In this document: positions 1 to 7,467 of the stretch, in pieces
How positions within the stretch are numbered: the first letter of the stretch is position 1
How the letters are laid out: every line of letters begins with the position of its first letter
Source of the DNA: Flavobacteriales bacterium
GTDB lineage: Bacteria; Bacteroidota; Bacteroidia; Flavobacteriales_F; PHOS-HE28
DNA length: 64,000 nucleotides
Assembly (NCBI GenBank): GCA_026129465.1
Contig: JAHCIA010000001.1
Coordinates: forward strand, 381,964 to 445,963
Direction: 5' to 3'
Translations under genes and position numbers: made by a program
Notes under the pieces: generated by a model
Databases searched by the model: none
What the model saw: only the letters and a program-made list of their open reading frames with translations
What the model was told of the DNA's origin: nothing

Positions 1-22
1 CTTCGTGGAGCGCGCCATGTGA
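1..22 (+). CDS. possible 3' end of an upstream gene (class III adenylate cyclase?)
   Basis: The first bases read FVERAM then TGA in frame 2. Class III adenylate/guanylate cyclases of this type commonly end with a segment like M-x-F-V-E-R. The cyclase relic about 1.4 kb downstream carries the same FVER string. The fragment is too short to identify, so this is only a suggestion that an intact cyclase gene enters from the left. Confidence 0.25.
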
Positions 23-1321
23 TCACCAGCTCCCATCGATCACACCATCCCCGTGCAGGTCATAGGTTTCCAGGCGCGACCGCAGGACCTCCCGCTGTTC
101 CGGACTTTCCTTGGTGAGTGACCACCGGGGTCGCTTGAACAGCAGGGTGCGTCCCATGAAACCCAGTGTGTAGAGCGCATCGCCGTGATGGAAGGTCACG
201 GGCTGTCCTTCGCGCAAGGCCAGGGCGTGGAGGTGCCCGATGTCCTGTTCGCCACGGATGGTGACCAACAGATCTTGCCCGTTCGGTGCCATGCCGCTCT
301 CTGTGATCAGAAGTCCGTCGGTTGAACAGGATCGGGACCTGGATAATTTGCCAGAGGCCGAGCCCTGCTCATTCAATGGGCGCCGAACCAGCTTGATGGG
401 ATCGGGTTTCATGGGCGCCGTACCCGGACGAATGACAAAGGCATCGCTGCACAACCAGAAGAGCACCGTGTCCGGGATGGTCACATAGCCCTTCAAGCCC
501 CAGCTTCCACCCCAGGAATTCAGCGCCACAAGGGTGCTGTCGTTGTCGTATCCCGTGCACACCATGATATGCCCTTCCCGGCCGCTCCAGTCCACAGGAA
601 GCGGCTCATTCCAGATGAACGGCTTGCCACCGCCCGTTTGAAAACCTTCGTGGAACGTGGGTCCTATGGAAACCAGGAAGATGACCGGTTCGCCCTGGCT
701 GAGGTGATAGCGCCATTGGGTGTAGTCGCGGTTGTCGATGGCCACCGGGTGGGCCATGCGGTGGCGGTTGGCCGCGTGGGTCACGCTTTCCGGGATCGGT
801 CTCAGGCATTGGTGTGTGGCGGTGTCGAAGGGGAACTGCCGCCAGGTGACATTGCCCAATGAACAGACCACCTGGATCGCATCGGGCAGGGAGACGCCTT
901 GGGTGCAATCGGTGAAGCGCTCCATGGAGGCCACCTGGGTGTACACGAATGCCGGGCTGAAGACCGCCGCCGGATCGGCGAGGAATGTCGTGTCGGCCAG
1001 CCTGCCCATGGCCCGGTTCCATTGGAAGGTGGCGAGGCCGTAGCCCAAGGCCCAGCCGCTGCAGGAGGCTTGGGCGAACTGGTCTCCGGCGGGCGGGAAC
1101 CAAGGGGAGAGGTCCACGCTGGGAGGAAGCACATACCCTTTGGGCATGGCGAAGGGGAGTTCCCAAGGGATCTCGAACACCTCCGCGGGCGTGGGAAGCG
1201 CGCCACCTGCGGCACGCGATGCTTCCTGCGCCGCGCAAGGAGGCACCAGATGAAGCCCGGGCAGCAACCCAAGTACATGGATGCCGATGACCCGCTGGAG
1301 GATCGGATCAAAGGAAAACAT
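23..1321 (-). CDS. secreted C1 (papain-like) cysteine peptidase
   Basis: The protein has 432 residues. The chosen start, ATG at 1321, gives a hydrophobic N-terminal segment ending near PPCAAQEA at about residue 32, which reads as a signal peptide. The peptidase C1 core shows the catalytic cysteine in QASCSGWALGYG (Cys87), the histidine in REGHIMVCTGYDND (His251) and the asparagine in ALNSWGGSWGLKGYV (Asn268), in papain order. About 130 residues follow the core without a recognised domain. The protein ends in DLHGDGVIDGSW, which looks like one EF-hand or dockerin-type calcium loop. It probably acts outside the cytoplasm. The reading frame stays open upstream of 1321, but that part overlaps the cyclase relic on the other strand and has a biased composition, so I excluded it. 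Confidence 0.8.
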   Translation of the reverse strand: MFSFDPILQRVIGIHVLGLLPGLHLVPPCAAQEASRAAGGALPTPAEVFEIPWELPFAMPKGYVLPPSVDLSPWFPPAGDQFAQASCSGWALGYGLATFQWNRAMGRLADTTFLADPAAVFSPAFVYTQVASMERFTDCTQGVSLPDAIQVVCSLGNVTWRQFPFDTATHQCLRPIPESVTHAANRHRMAHPVAIDNRDYTQWRYHLSQGEPVIFLVSIGPTFHEGFQTGGGKPFIWNEPLPVDWSGREGHIMVCTGYDNDSTLVALNSWGGSWGLKGYVTIPDTVLFWLCSDAFVIRPGTAPMKPDPIKLVRRPLNEQGSASGKLSRSRSCSTDGLLITESGMAPNGQDLLVTIRGEQDIGHLHALALREGQPVTFHHGDALYTLGFMGRTLLFKRPRWSLTKESPEQREVLRSRLETYDLHGDGVIDGSW

Positions 1322-1344
1322 CACAGGACAAGGTATCGAGACCT

Positions 1345-1887
1345 TTGCTATGCCACAGGGAGCAGGTAGCTGAATGCCACCATACCGTCTTCGAGATCCA
1401 CATCGGCGTACACAGCGGGCCGGTGGTGGCGGGCATCGTGGGGGTGAAGAAGTTCCAGTATGACATCCGGGGCGACACGGTGAACACCGCGGCGCGCATG
1501 GAGAGCAGCGCGGAGGTTGGGCAGGTGAACAATAGCGAGGCGACATATCGGCTGGTAAAGGATGTTGTCAGTTCTCAGTTGTCGGTTGTCAGTGGGGGGC
1601 AACGGCAGCCGGACAACCGACAACTGAGAACTGACAACCAAGGCATTCACCTTCACCTCCCGTGGCCAGTGGCCGCCAAGGGCAAGGGCGAACTGGAGAT
1701 GTGGTTCGTGGAGCGCGGTGTGTGGATCGGAAAGCCCAACAGCAACATGGGCCATGGTGCGGACCCGGTGGCTTCAGCGCGTGATGCTGCGCGATCACCT
1801 CGAGAACTTCGGGCCTTGTCCGGGTCGGCATCCCGGCCAGGGTGGAACGAAGCAGGTGTTCACTGTTGGGGCACTGATCGAGGTTGA
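1345..1887 (+). pseudogene. class III adenylate cyclase catalytic-domain relic with palindromic insert
   Basis: Residues encoded at about 1387-1716 match the C-terminal half of a class III nucleotide cyclase: IHIGVHSGPVVAG, FQYDIRGDTVNTAARMESS, then NSEATYRLVKDV and KGKGELEMWFVER. The N-terminal half of the catalytic domain, with the first metal-binding aspartate, is absent, and there is no sensor domain. Between LVKDV and the last conserved block the frame runs through a perfect 27-bp inverted repeat (1564-1590 and 1612-1638), encoding SSQLSVVSGG and similar low-complexity sequence. The tail after FVERG to the stop at 1887 resembles nothing I recognise. This is best read as a truncated, non-functional copy of a nearby cyclase. 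Confidence 0.7.
1564..1638. repeat. perfect 27-bp inverted repeat built of heptamer-like units
   Basis: The left arm at 1564-1590 and the right arm at 1612-1638 are exact reverse complements, separated by 21 nt. Each arm is made of variants of GTTGTCNG. It lies inside the cyclase relic. A shorter palindrome of the same word (GTTGTCCGTTGTCGG) sits at 37441-37489, so this is a dispersed repeat family. Confidence 0.85.
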
Positions 1888-1909
1888 GCCATAGCTCACA
1901 TCGCCATGA

Positions 1910-2515
1910 TCACCGCCGCATCAACTTGAAGGCGATGCCCCGGCCCATCTTCTGGAAGATGGCCAGGTCGATCCACACCAGCGCGAAGCCCTCGAGGATG
2001 GGCACCTTGTCGTCGCCGCCCATGTCGTGGCATGCGGCGAAGCCCACGTCCTTCACCAGCGCGGCCACCGTCGCCTTGGCCCCGGCACTGCCACCGGCCA
2101 TGAACATATCGGCCACATCGTTACCGTAGTGCGGGTCGGCGAGGTTCTCCCAGCCGGTGCAGTTGAACACCTTCACCGCGTCGGCACCGGTGCTGCGCAG
2201 GGCCTCGAAGCCGGGCGCCGTGCCCAGCGGACCGGCCATGTTGGTGGCGTCCATCACCAGCTTGCCCTTGAGCGTGATGCCCAAGCTGGCGGCGAGGTCC
2301 ACCACCACCTTGCCGGGTGTGGCGACGAGGACGGCCTCGGCCGCTTCCACCGCCGCCGGGATCGACAGCACGCGCGCCCCGATGCCTTGGGCCCATTTCA
2401 GGATCTCGGGATCGCCCGGGTTGCGTGCGCCGATGAGGATGTCGTGCCCTGCGGTGTTCCATTTCTCCGCGAGCGTTCCGCCGATGTTGCCGGCGCCGAT
2501 GATGGTGATGGTCAT
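1910..2515 (-). CDS. NADP-dependent oxidoreductase, F420-reductase-like (NADPH_F420 fold)
   Basis: The 201-residue protein starts at ATG 2515 with MTITIIGAGNIGGTLAEKW, a Rossmann dinucleotide-binding motif (GxGxxG at residues 7-12) placed directly at the N-terminus; this decides the start over an in-frame codon at 2560. GARNPG after the second strand suggests NADP preference, as in the NADPH:F420 oxidoreductase and NAD-binding domain 2 family. VMDATNMAGPLG and VKVFNCTGWENL are typical of the small homologues found in bacteria without F420. The substrate cannot be predicted. The gene is followed by the cyclase relic and preceded by a palindromic repeat. Confidence 0.75.
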   Translation of the reverse strand: MTITIIGAGNIGGTLAEKWNTAGHDILIGARNPGDPEILKWAQGIGARVLSIPAAVEAAEAVLVATPGKVVVDLAASLGITLKGKLVMDATNMAGPLGTAPGFEALRSTGADAVKVFNCTGWENLADPHYGNDVADMFMAGGSAGAKATVAALVKDVGFAACHDMGGDDKVPILEGFALVWIDLAIFQKMGRGIAFKLMRR

Positions 2516-2558
2516 GTTTTGCAAGGGTTGCAGGGTATCGGTGAGATCTCGGTTGCGC

Positions 2559-2600
2559 ACCTGTAGCGTCGACCCATTGGGTCGACACTACGGGTGCATC
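2559..2600. repeat. palindromic intergenic repeat, GTCGACCCA type, copy 1
   Basis: The core GTCGACCCATTGGGTCGAC (2568-2586) is a perfect palindrome around a central base, and GTAG/CTAC arms extend it to about 29 bp. A near-identical copy with the same flanks (CCTGTAG on one side, CGGGTGC on the other) lies at 4445-4483. Both sit just upstream of minus-strand genes. It is a REP-like element. Confidence 0.8.
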
Positions 2601-2615
2601 CTATGCATGCATGGG

Positions 2616-3458
2616 TCATCGCCTTTCGTAGCTGATCCCGAAGGTCCACAACAGATCCTCGTAGGTGTTGCGCTGCTGCACCACGCTCTCGTAGCTCCAG
2701 TTCACGGCCTGGCGCAGCGCGAAACCCTTCTTCAGCGGGATGCTGAGCGCGGCTTCCACGTGGGCACGCAGGTTGTCCGCATCCGTGAGCGAGGGCTGCA
2801 CCCAGCCTTCGTACTGCAGGCGCAGGAGGCCTTCCATGATCCTGTGCTCGCCATAGAGCCTGCCGGTGATGCGCCAGGTCTCCAGCTCGGTGCTGGTGAG
2901 GTCGGTTCGTTCACGGAAGCTGGCGCTGCGGAAGGTGTTGGCCTCGTAAGTGCCGGTGGCGGAGAGCTTGAGCAGGTTGCCCGGCTTGCGCAGCAGCACA
3001 TAGGTGATGCCGGGCCCCACCTGCGTTCGGTGGTCGATGCCGCGCTGGTGGCTCCGCTGGTACCAAAGCATGAGGTAGGGATAGAGCTGAGCGTGCGGGT
3101 TCGCGTACACGAAGTTGCGCCAGATGCCCTCGCCCAGCGTCTGGCGGTAGAAGAAGGTGCCGTACTGGTAGTTGATCGCGCTCTTGACACCCCAGTGCGC
3201 ACGCACATGCGCCACCTCGCCGGTGCCCAGCAGCATGAACTGCTCGATGTTGCCGCGCATCCAGCTGCCCGTGGCGCTCACGCGATACTGCCAGCGCAGG
3301 GTGTCGGCTTCGCTGAGTTGGGCGTGGGTGCTGGAGATGGCGGTGAGGCTGATGATCGCGGTGAGCGCGAGAGTGTGAATGGTGAGAAAGTGAGAAAGTG
3401 AGAAAGCCCCCCACTTTCTCACTTCTTCACTTTCTCTCTTTCTCACCCTTGAATACAT
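2616..3458 (-). CDS. outer-membrane DUF481/DUF2490-like beta-barrel protein
   Basis: The protein has about 280 residues from ATG 3458. A hydrophobic stretch ending in AISSTHAQ is a likely signal peptide, followed by mature sequence starting LSEADTLRW. The rest alternates polar and aromatic residues with closely spaced strands (GSWMRGNIEQFMLLG, INYQYGTFFYRQ, RLYGEHRIMEGLLRLQYEG) and ends in FGISYERR, typical of a small barrel. The first ~25 residues are encoded by a GTGAGAAA-type inverted repeat (3382-3446), so the true start may differ or the repeat may have been inserted into the 5' end. No transport specificity can be inferred. Confidence 0.65.
   Translation of the reverse strand: MYSRVRKRESEEVRKWGAFSLSHFLTIHTLALTAIISLTAISSTHAQLSEADTLRWQYRVSATGSWMRGNIEQFMLLGTGEVAHVRAHWGVKSAINYQYGTFFYRQTLGEGIWRNFVYANPHAQLYPYLMLWYQRSHQRGIDHRTQVGPGITYVLLRKPGNLLKLSATGTYEANTFRSASFRERTDLTSTELETWRITGRLYGEHRIMEGLLRLQYEGWVQPSLTDADNLRAHVEAALSIPLKKGFALRQAVNWSYESVVQQRNTYEDLLWTFGISYERR
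3382..3446. repeat. imperfect inverted repeat of GTGAGAAA octamers
   Basis: Three tandem copies of GTGAGAAA-like units at 3382-3406 face an imperfect complement (CTTTCTCAC units) at 3414-3446. It overlaps the 5' end of the barrel-protein gene and has the same logic as the repeats at 1564, 5563 and 37441, although the word is different. Confidence 0.75.
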
Positions 3459-3459
3459 C

Positions 3460-4392
3460 TCATTCCAGGTATCCATCCACAGCCTGCAGCTTGGCGGGCA
3501 GGTCTTTTTCACCCAGCAACTCGCGCAGGTCGCGCTCAATGGTGTTGCACAGGGCGGTGAGCGGCACGTCGGTGATGCGGCCCTCGAAGGGGTCCTCGTT
3601 CACCTCGCCCACCTTGCCGATGACGGCGAAGACGAAGCTGATGAGGAGGGCCAGCGGCAGCACCATCCAGCCGATGCCCATCTTTTCCAGGTCGGCCACC
3701 AGGCAGAAGGGCAGCAGCACGATGAAGACCTGCAGGAAGAGCCGTGTGAAGTAGTGGTACTGGCGGAGCAATGGGGTGTTCTTGATGCGCTCGCAGCCGC
3801 CCTGGTGATTGGCCAGCGCCAGCAGCTGTCCTTCCATCTGGAAGCTGTCGAAGCCGCCGAGCGTGCCATCGGCCATGGCCTGGTAGATGCGGTGGCCCAG
3901 CTGCTGCATCACGAGGTTGGGTTTGTTGCTGGCCTTCAGCAACTCGTCATATTCCGCCGGCGGCAGCAGCGGGGCGAACTCGGGCCACTGCTGCTGGCCG
4001 CGCAGGTGCAATCGCAGGGCGTGCACCCAGGCGATCACCTTGTGCACCATCTCGCGCTTGAAGGCCTCGCTGCGGGCGCGGTCGTAGTTGGGCTGGTGGG
4101 CGTGGCTGTCGGCGAAGGTGATGATGAGCCGCGCCAGCACCCGCGTGCTGTTGACGATGCCGCCCCAGAGCGTGCGCGCCTCCCACCAGCGGCCGTAGGC
4201 GCTGTTGTTGCGGAAGCCGATGAAGATGGCCAGCGCGCTGCCGAGCGTGGCCGCGATGCTGAATGGCAGGGCCACCAGCGGCTCCCAGCGGTGCAGCAGG
4301 TAGGCCGCCACGGCGGCGACCAGCGCCAGCAGCAGCTCACTGCGCACGTAGCGCAGCACCTTCAACGGGTCGAAGCGGCGTTTGATGATCAT
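3460..4392 (-). CDS. bestrophin-family chloride/anion channel protein
   Basis: The 310-residue protein starts MIIKRRFDPLKVLRYVRSEL at ATG 4392. It shows the bacterial bestrophin (YneE/RFP-TM) layout: an N-terminal transmembrane pair (LLALVAAVAAYLL; PFSIAATLGSALAIFIGF), the signature FRNNSAYGRWWEARTLWGG, a helical cytoplasmic middle, and a second hydrophobic pair (FLQVFIVLLPFCLV; GWMVLPLALLISFVFAVIG). The segment EDPFEGRITDVPLTALCNTI is also family-typical. Such proteins form pentameric inner-membrane ion channels. It ends immediately before the barrel-protein start, so the two may be cotranscribed. Confidence 0.88.
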   Translation of the reverse strand: MIIKRRFDPLKVLRYVRSELLLALVAAVAAYLLHRWEPLVALPFSIAATLGSALAIFIGFRNNSAYGRWWEARTLWGGIVNSTRVLARLIITFADSHAHQPNYDRARSEAFKREMVHKVIAWVHALRLHLRGQQQWPEFAPLLPPAEYDELLKASNKPNLVMQQLGHRIYQAMADGTLGGFDSFQMEGQLLALANHQGGCERIKNTPLLRQYHYFTRLFLQVFIVLLPFCLVADLEKMGIGWMVLPLALLISFVFAVIGKVGEVNEDPFEGRITDVPLTALCNTIERDLRELLGEKDLPAKLQAVDGYLE

Positions 4393-4444
4393 GGTGGGGT
4401 GGAATGCATCGTTCGCGATTCTGCACCAACGGTGATCGATCGCA

Positions 4445-4483
4445 CCTGTAGAGTCGACCCACTGGGTCGACACTGCGGGTGCC
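4445..4483. repeat. palindromic intergenic repeat, GTCGACCCA type, copy 2
   Basis: The core GTCGACCCACTGGGTCGAC is at 4453-4471, with the same CCTGTAG and CGGGTGC flanks as the copy at 2559-2600. It lies between the bestrophin gene and the DJ-1/PfpI gene. Confidence 0.8.
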
Positions 4484-4500
4484 TCGATCCAGGTTGTGCG

Positions 4501-5247
4501 TTACGCCCCCAGCGCCTCGATCACCATTTTGGCGGTGGCTGCGCCGCTGAACTGCTGCTGGCCGGTGATCAGGCGGCCGTCGCGCACGGCGAAGGCCTTG
4601 AACAGGCCGCCGGTGATGAAGTTGGTGTTGGGCAGCTTCTTCGCCTCGGTCTCGATCCAGAAGGGCTGGATGCGCTGGCCCACGAAATTGTCCGCGAACT
4701 GCTCCTCGGCATCAGCGAAGCCCGTCCAGGTCCTGCCGTCAACGAGCAGTTTGCCATCGGCGGTCTTGGCCTTCAGCAGCACGCAGGTGGCGTGGCACAC
4801 GATGGCCACCACCTTCTTCGCCTCGTGGAAGTCCACCACGAGCTTGTGCAGCGGCGCGTTGTCGATGAAGGTGTACATGGGGCTCTGGCCGCCGGTGAGG
4901 AAGACGGCATCGTAGTCGGCCACCTGGATCGCGCTCATGGGCCTGGTGTTCGTGATGAGCTCGGCATGCTTGGGGCTTTTCTTGAAGCCGAGGCTGAGGA
5001 TGTCGGCCGCGCTGTAGCCGCTGGCGTCCTCGGGGTCGCTGAAACCGTCGGCCATCAGGTCGCCGCCGTCGGGGCTGTAGATGTCCACCTGGTAGCCCTT
5101 CTCCACGAACTCCCAGTAGGGGTGGGTGAGCTCGGCCCACCAGAAGCCGATGGGCCAGCCGGTCTGCTTGCTGGTGGAAGGGTTGGCGGCGATGAGGGCG
5201 ATGCGCTTGGGCTTCGCGGGGTCGATGAGGTTGAGTGCTGCGCTCAT
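4501..5247 (-). CDS. DJ-1/PfpI-family class I glutamine-amidotransferase-like protein
   Basis: The 248-residue cytoplasmic protein has the DJ-1/PfpI fold in the Hsp31/glyoxalase III branch. KRIALIAANPST forms the first strand, WWAELTHPYWEF carries the family glutamate (about Glu39), YDAVFLTGGQSPM the glycine-rich turn, and VVAIVCHATCVLL the nucleophile elbow with Cys151. Family members act as glyoxalases, protein repair factors or chaperones; which applies here cannot be said. It is divergent from an HxlR regulator at 5603, a common pairing, and a candidate HxlR operator lies between them. Confidence 0.85.
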   Translation of the reverse strand: MSAALNLIDPAKPKRIALIAANPSTSKQTGWPIGFWWAELTHPYWEFVEKGYQVDIYSPDGGDLMADGFSDPEDASGYSAADILSLGFKKSPKHAELITNTRPMSAIQVADYDAVFLTGGQSPMYTFIDNAPLHKLVVDFHEAKKVVAIVCHATCVLLKAKTADGKLLVDGRTWTGFADAEEQFADNFVGQRIQPFWIETEAKKLPNTNFITGGLFKAFAVRDGRLITGQQQFSGAATAKMVIEALGA

Positions 5248-5334
5248 GGTTGAAGTTGTGGGGTTGCTCTAGTTGCGGCTGCAAACCTTCGGCAGGTACA
5301 GGCCCTTTCCGCGGGTAGCGCGCATTGGTGAGGT

Positions 5335-5352
5335 ACTCACGTTTTGGTAAGC
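5335..5352. promoter_or_regulatory. candidate HxlR operator
   Basis: ACTCAC-GTTTTG-GTAAGC is an imperfect inverted repeat of the ACTTAC-N6-GTAAGT type expected for HxlR/YodB-like dimers. It lies between the divergent DJ-1 and hxlR genes. The match is by eye and there is no second copy to compare. Confidence 0.4.
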
Positions 5353-5562
5353 ATGCGCCGATCTGGGGGGTGCGGCGATCTTTGCATCCGCCAGGGATGG
5401 GAGCGGCAGCTCCCGACGGGCAAGGCCCAGCGGATGCCGCAGCGAGGAGGCGACCAGCGGAAGCCCCCGCAGCGCGAGCAGCCGCAGGCCGGCCCGGCGG
5501 GACTATAGCGGACAGCCCGCAGGCGGCCCAACATTGAAAAGACACAACCAAGATGCTGGGGC

Positions 5563-5600
5563 GATCATCCGATCATCTCATCATCTGATCATCCGATCGC
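5563..5600. repeat. GATCATCC octamer tandem repeat
   Basis: About four to five degenerate copies of GATCATC(C/T) run up to three bases before the hxlR start codon at 5603. It resembles the other short-word repeats in the window. Confidence 0.7.
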
Positions 5601-5602
5601 CC

Positions 5603-5968
5603 ATGCCCGACTTCACCCACGACGGCCACGTGTACTACAACCCCTTCGAGTTCGCCATGGCCTTCATCGGCGGCACGTGGAAGGCGCCCGTGCTGTACCG
5701 GTTGAAGAAGGGCAAGCAGCGCTACAGCGAGCTGAAGAAGAGCATGCAGCACATCAGCGACCGGCAGCTGGCGGCCACCTTGCGCGAACTGGAGAAGCAC
5801 GGCCTGGTGACGCGCACGGTATACCCCGAGGTACCGCCGCGCACGGAGTACGCGCTGACGAAGCGCGGCGAGCGTGCGATCCCGGTGATCGAGACGCTGC
5901 GGCAGTACGGCATCGCGCTGATGAAGGACACAGGGATCGAGAGCGAATTCTATCTGGGGAAGAAGTGA
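5603..5968 (+). CDS. HxlR-family transcriptional regulator
   Basis: The 121-residue winged-helix protein starts at ATG 5603 (MPDFTHDGHVYYNPFEF), just after the octamer repeat; the upstream in-frame extension is repeat sequence. FIGGTWKAPVLYRLKKGKQR, ELKKSMQHISDRQLAATLRE and GLVTRTVYPEVPPRTEYALT are the conserved HxlR helices and wing. The usual N-terminal cysteine of CPV is replaced (YYNPFEF), so it would not sense by that thiol. It probably controls the divergent DJ-1/PfpI gene. Confidence 0.88.
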   Translation: MPDFTHDGHVYYNPFEFAMAFIGGTWKAPVLYRLKKGKQRYSELKKSMQHISDRQLAATLRELEKHGLVTRTVYPEVPPRTEYALTKRGERAIPVIETLRQYGIALMKDTGIESEFYLGKK

Positions 5969-5989
5969 AGCACCGGTACGATGCCCGGA

Positions 5990-6325
5990 TCACGTGGCAC
6001 ATGGACCGCCCATGTCCTCCAGCCCCCATGCGCTCATGGCGTCCACCACGGGCAGCAGGCTCTCGCCCTTGGGGGTGATGTGGTACTCCACGCGCGGCGG
6101 GATCTCCGCATGGATGGTGCGCGACAGGATGCCGTCCCGTTCCAGTTCGCGCAGTTGTGTGGTGAGCATCTGCTTGCTGATGCCATCGATGGCGCGTTGA
6201 AGGGCGCCGAACCGGTTGCAGCCCTTGCGCACCAGGAAGAGGATCACCGGCTTCCATTTGCCGCCGATGAAGCGCAGGGTGTGCGTCACCGGGCATTGCG
6301 CAGGGCCCACCGGGGGATCGTTCAT
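5990..6325 (-). CDS. HxlR-family transcriptional regulator
   Basis: The 111-residue protein from ATG 6325 has the canonical start CPVTHTLRFIGGKWKPVILF with the conserved cysteine, then QRAIDGISKQMLTTQLRELE and LSRTIHAEIPPRVEYHITPK. A longer form from ATG 6364 is possible (13 more residues). It is convergent with the other HxlR gene and divergent from the quinone oxidoreductase at 6454, its likely target; HxlR regulators next to such oxidoreductases often sense quinones, diamide or aldehydes. Confidence 0.88.
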   Translation of the reverse strand: MNDPPVGPAQCPVTHTLRFIGGKWKPVILFLVRKGCNRFGALQRAIDGISKQMLTTQLRELERDGILSRTIHAEIPPRVEYHITPKGESLLPVVDAMSAWGLEDMGGPCAT

Positions 6326-6453
6326 AACCAGCGCTGTGCGGCGCTCGACCACTGTTGACGGCATGACTCAGGAATTTGTGACTATGGCCGAAAAGCCTGA
6401 CTACTTGCGGGATGCAGAGCAAGGTAGGAGTTTCGGGCCCGAAGCAACGCGCC

Positions 6454-7404
6454 ATGAAAGCACTCCTTTACGACAAATACGGCGGTCCTGAGGTGATGTA
6501 CTGGGGCGACCGCCCCGATCCTGTGCCCGGTGCCGGACAGGTGACCGTGCGCGTGGAAGCGGCATCCATCAATCCGGTGGACATGAAGGTGCGGCAGGGC
6601 GCCATGCGGATCATCACCGGCGGGCGCATGCCGCGCGGCATGGGCTGCGATGTGGCGGGACGGGTGGAGCGGATCGGTGCAGGGGTGACCGGTATGAAGC
6701 CCGGCGATGCGGTTTTCGGATATGCGGGCTTCAAGGCGAGCAACACCTTCGCGGAGCTCGCCCTGTTGCCCGCGGATCTCGTGGTGCACAAGCCGGATGC
6801 GATCCCGTTCGCCGAAGCGGCATGCCTGCCACAGGCCGGCGTGGCGGCCTTGCGGGCACTGAGGGAGAAAGCGGACCTGAAAGCGGGCCAGCAGGTGCTC
6901 GTGGTGGGCTGCACAGGGGGCGTGGGCCAATTCGTGGTGATGGTGGCGAAGGCCTTGGGCGCTCGGGTGTGGGGCGTGTGCGGTGGCGATCAGTCCAGCG
7001 CCGCGCGCGCCTTGGGCTGCGACGCGGTGATCGACCACCGCAAGCAGGACCTGGCCACACTGGATGCGCGGTTCCATGTGGTCTTCGACACGCCAGGTGC
7101 GCTCGGCTTCGCCAAGGCGGCGAAGCCACTCCTGCCTCGTGGCCATTTCCTCGACCTGAACGCGAAGCCGCAGGCCATGCTCACCGCCTGGGCCGCGAAC
7201 GCTTTGCGTGCGCGCAAGCACCATCCGCTCATCACCAAGGTGCGGCGCGAGGATCTGCAAGCCCTGGCCAGGCTGGCAGCGGACGGCAAGTTGCGGCCGT
7301 TGATCGGGCGCACGGCCCCCTTGCACGAGGGCCCGGCGGTGATCGCCGCCATGGAGCGCAGGGAGCGGACGGTGGGGAAGACGGTGCTGGTGGGGAAGGT
7401 ATAG
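6454..7404 (+). CDS. zinc-independent quinone oxidoreductase / NAD(P)-dependent alcohol dehydrogenase (MDR family)
   Basis: The 316-residue protein belongs to the medium-chain dehydrogenase/reductase superfamily, quinone oxidoreductase branch. It shows MKALLYDKYGGPEVM at the start, ASINPVDMKVRQG, GCDVAGRVERIGAGVTGMKPGD, and the Rossmann site VLVVGCTGGVGQFVVMVAK. There are no structural zinc cysteines. ATG 6454 gives the family-typical N-terminus; an upstream in-frame ATG at 6412 adds atypical residues. It likely reduces quinones or reactive carbonyls with NADPH and is divergent from an HxlR regulator. Confidence 0.87.
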   Translation: MKALLYDKYGGPEVMYWGDRPDPVPGAGQVTVRVEAASINPVDMKVRQGAMRIITGGRMPRGMGCDVAGRVERIGAGVTGMKPGDAVFGYAGFKASNTFAELALLPADLVVHKPDAIPFAEAACLPQAGVAALRALREKADLKAGQQVLVVGCTGGVGQFVVMVAKALGARVWGVCGGDQSSAARALGCDAVIDHRKQDLATLDARFHVVFDTPGALGFAKAAKPLLPRGHFLDLNAKPQAMLTAWAANALRARKHHPLITKVRREDLQALARLAADGKLRPLIGRTAPLHEGPAVIAAMERRERTVGKTVLVGKV

Positions 7405-7467
7405 GGGGCGCACAACACGGGAACAGGGCGCTTATGGCACCCCGTTCCATGGACCATTCCCTGCCTG

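Larger units (their letters stand above)
5248..5602. other. 355-bp intergenic region between DJ-1 and hxlR genes
   Basis: No gene is supported here. The left part holds a candidate HxlR operator (5335-5352). The middle (about 5380-5530) is very GC-rich with several short hairpins and could be a dispersed repeat. The right end is an octamer repeat (5563-5600) abutting the hxlR start. Confidence 0.6.

Noticed and set aside
3754-5253. 499-codon plus-strand frame opposite the bestrophin and DJ-1 genes
   Set aside because: It is a high-GC antisense shadow; the minus-strand products have clear family motifs.
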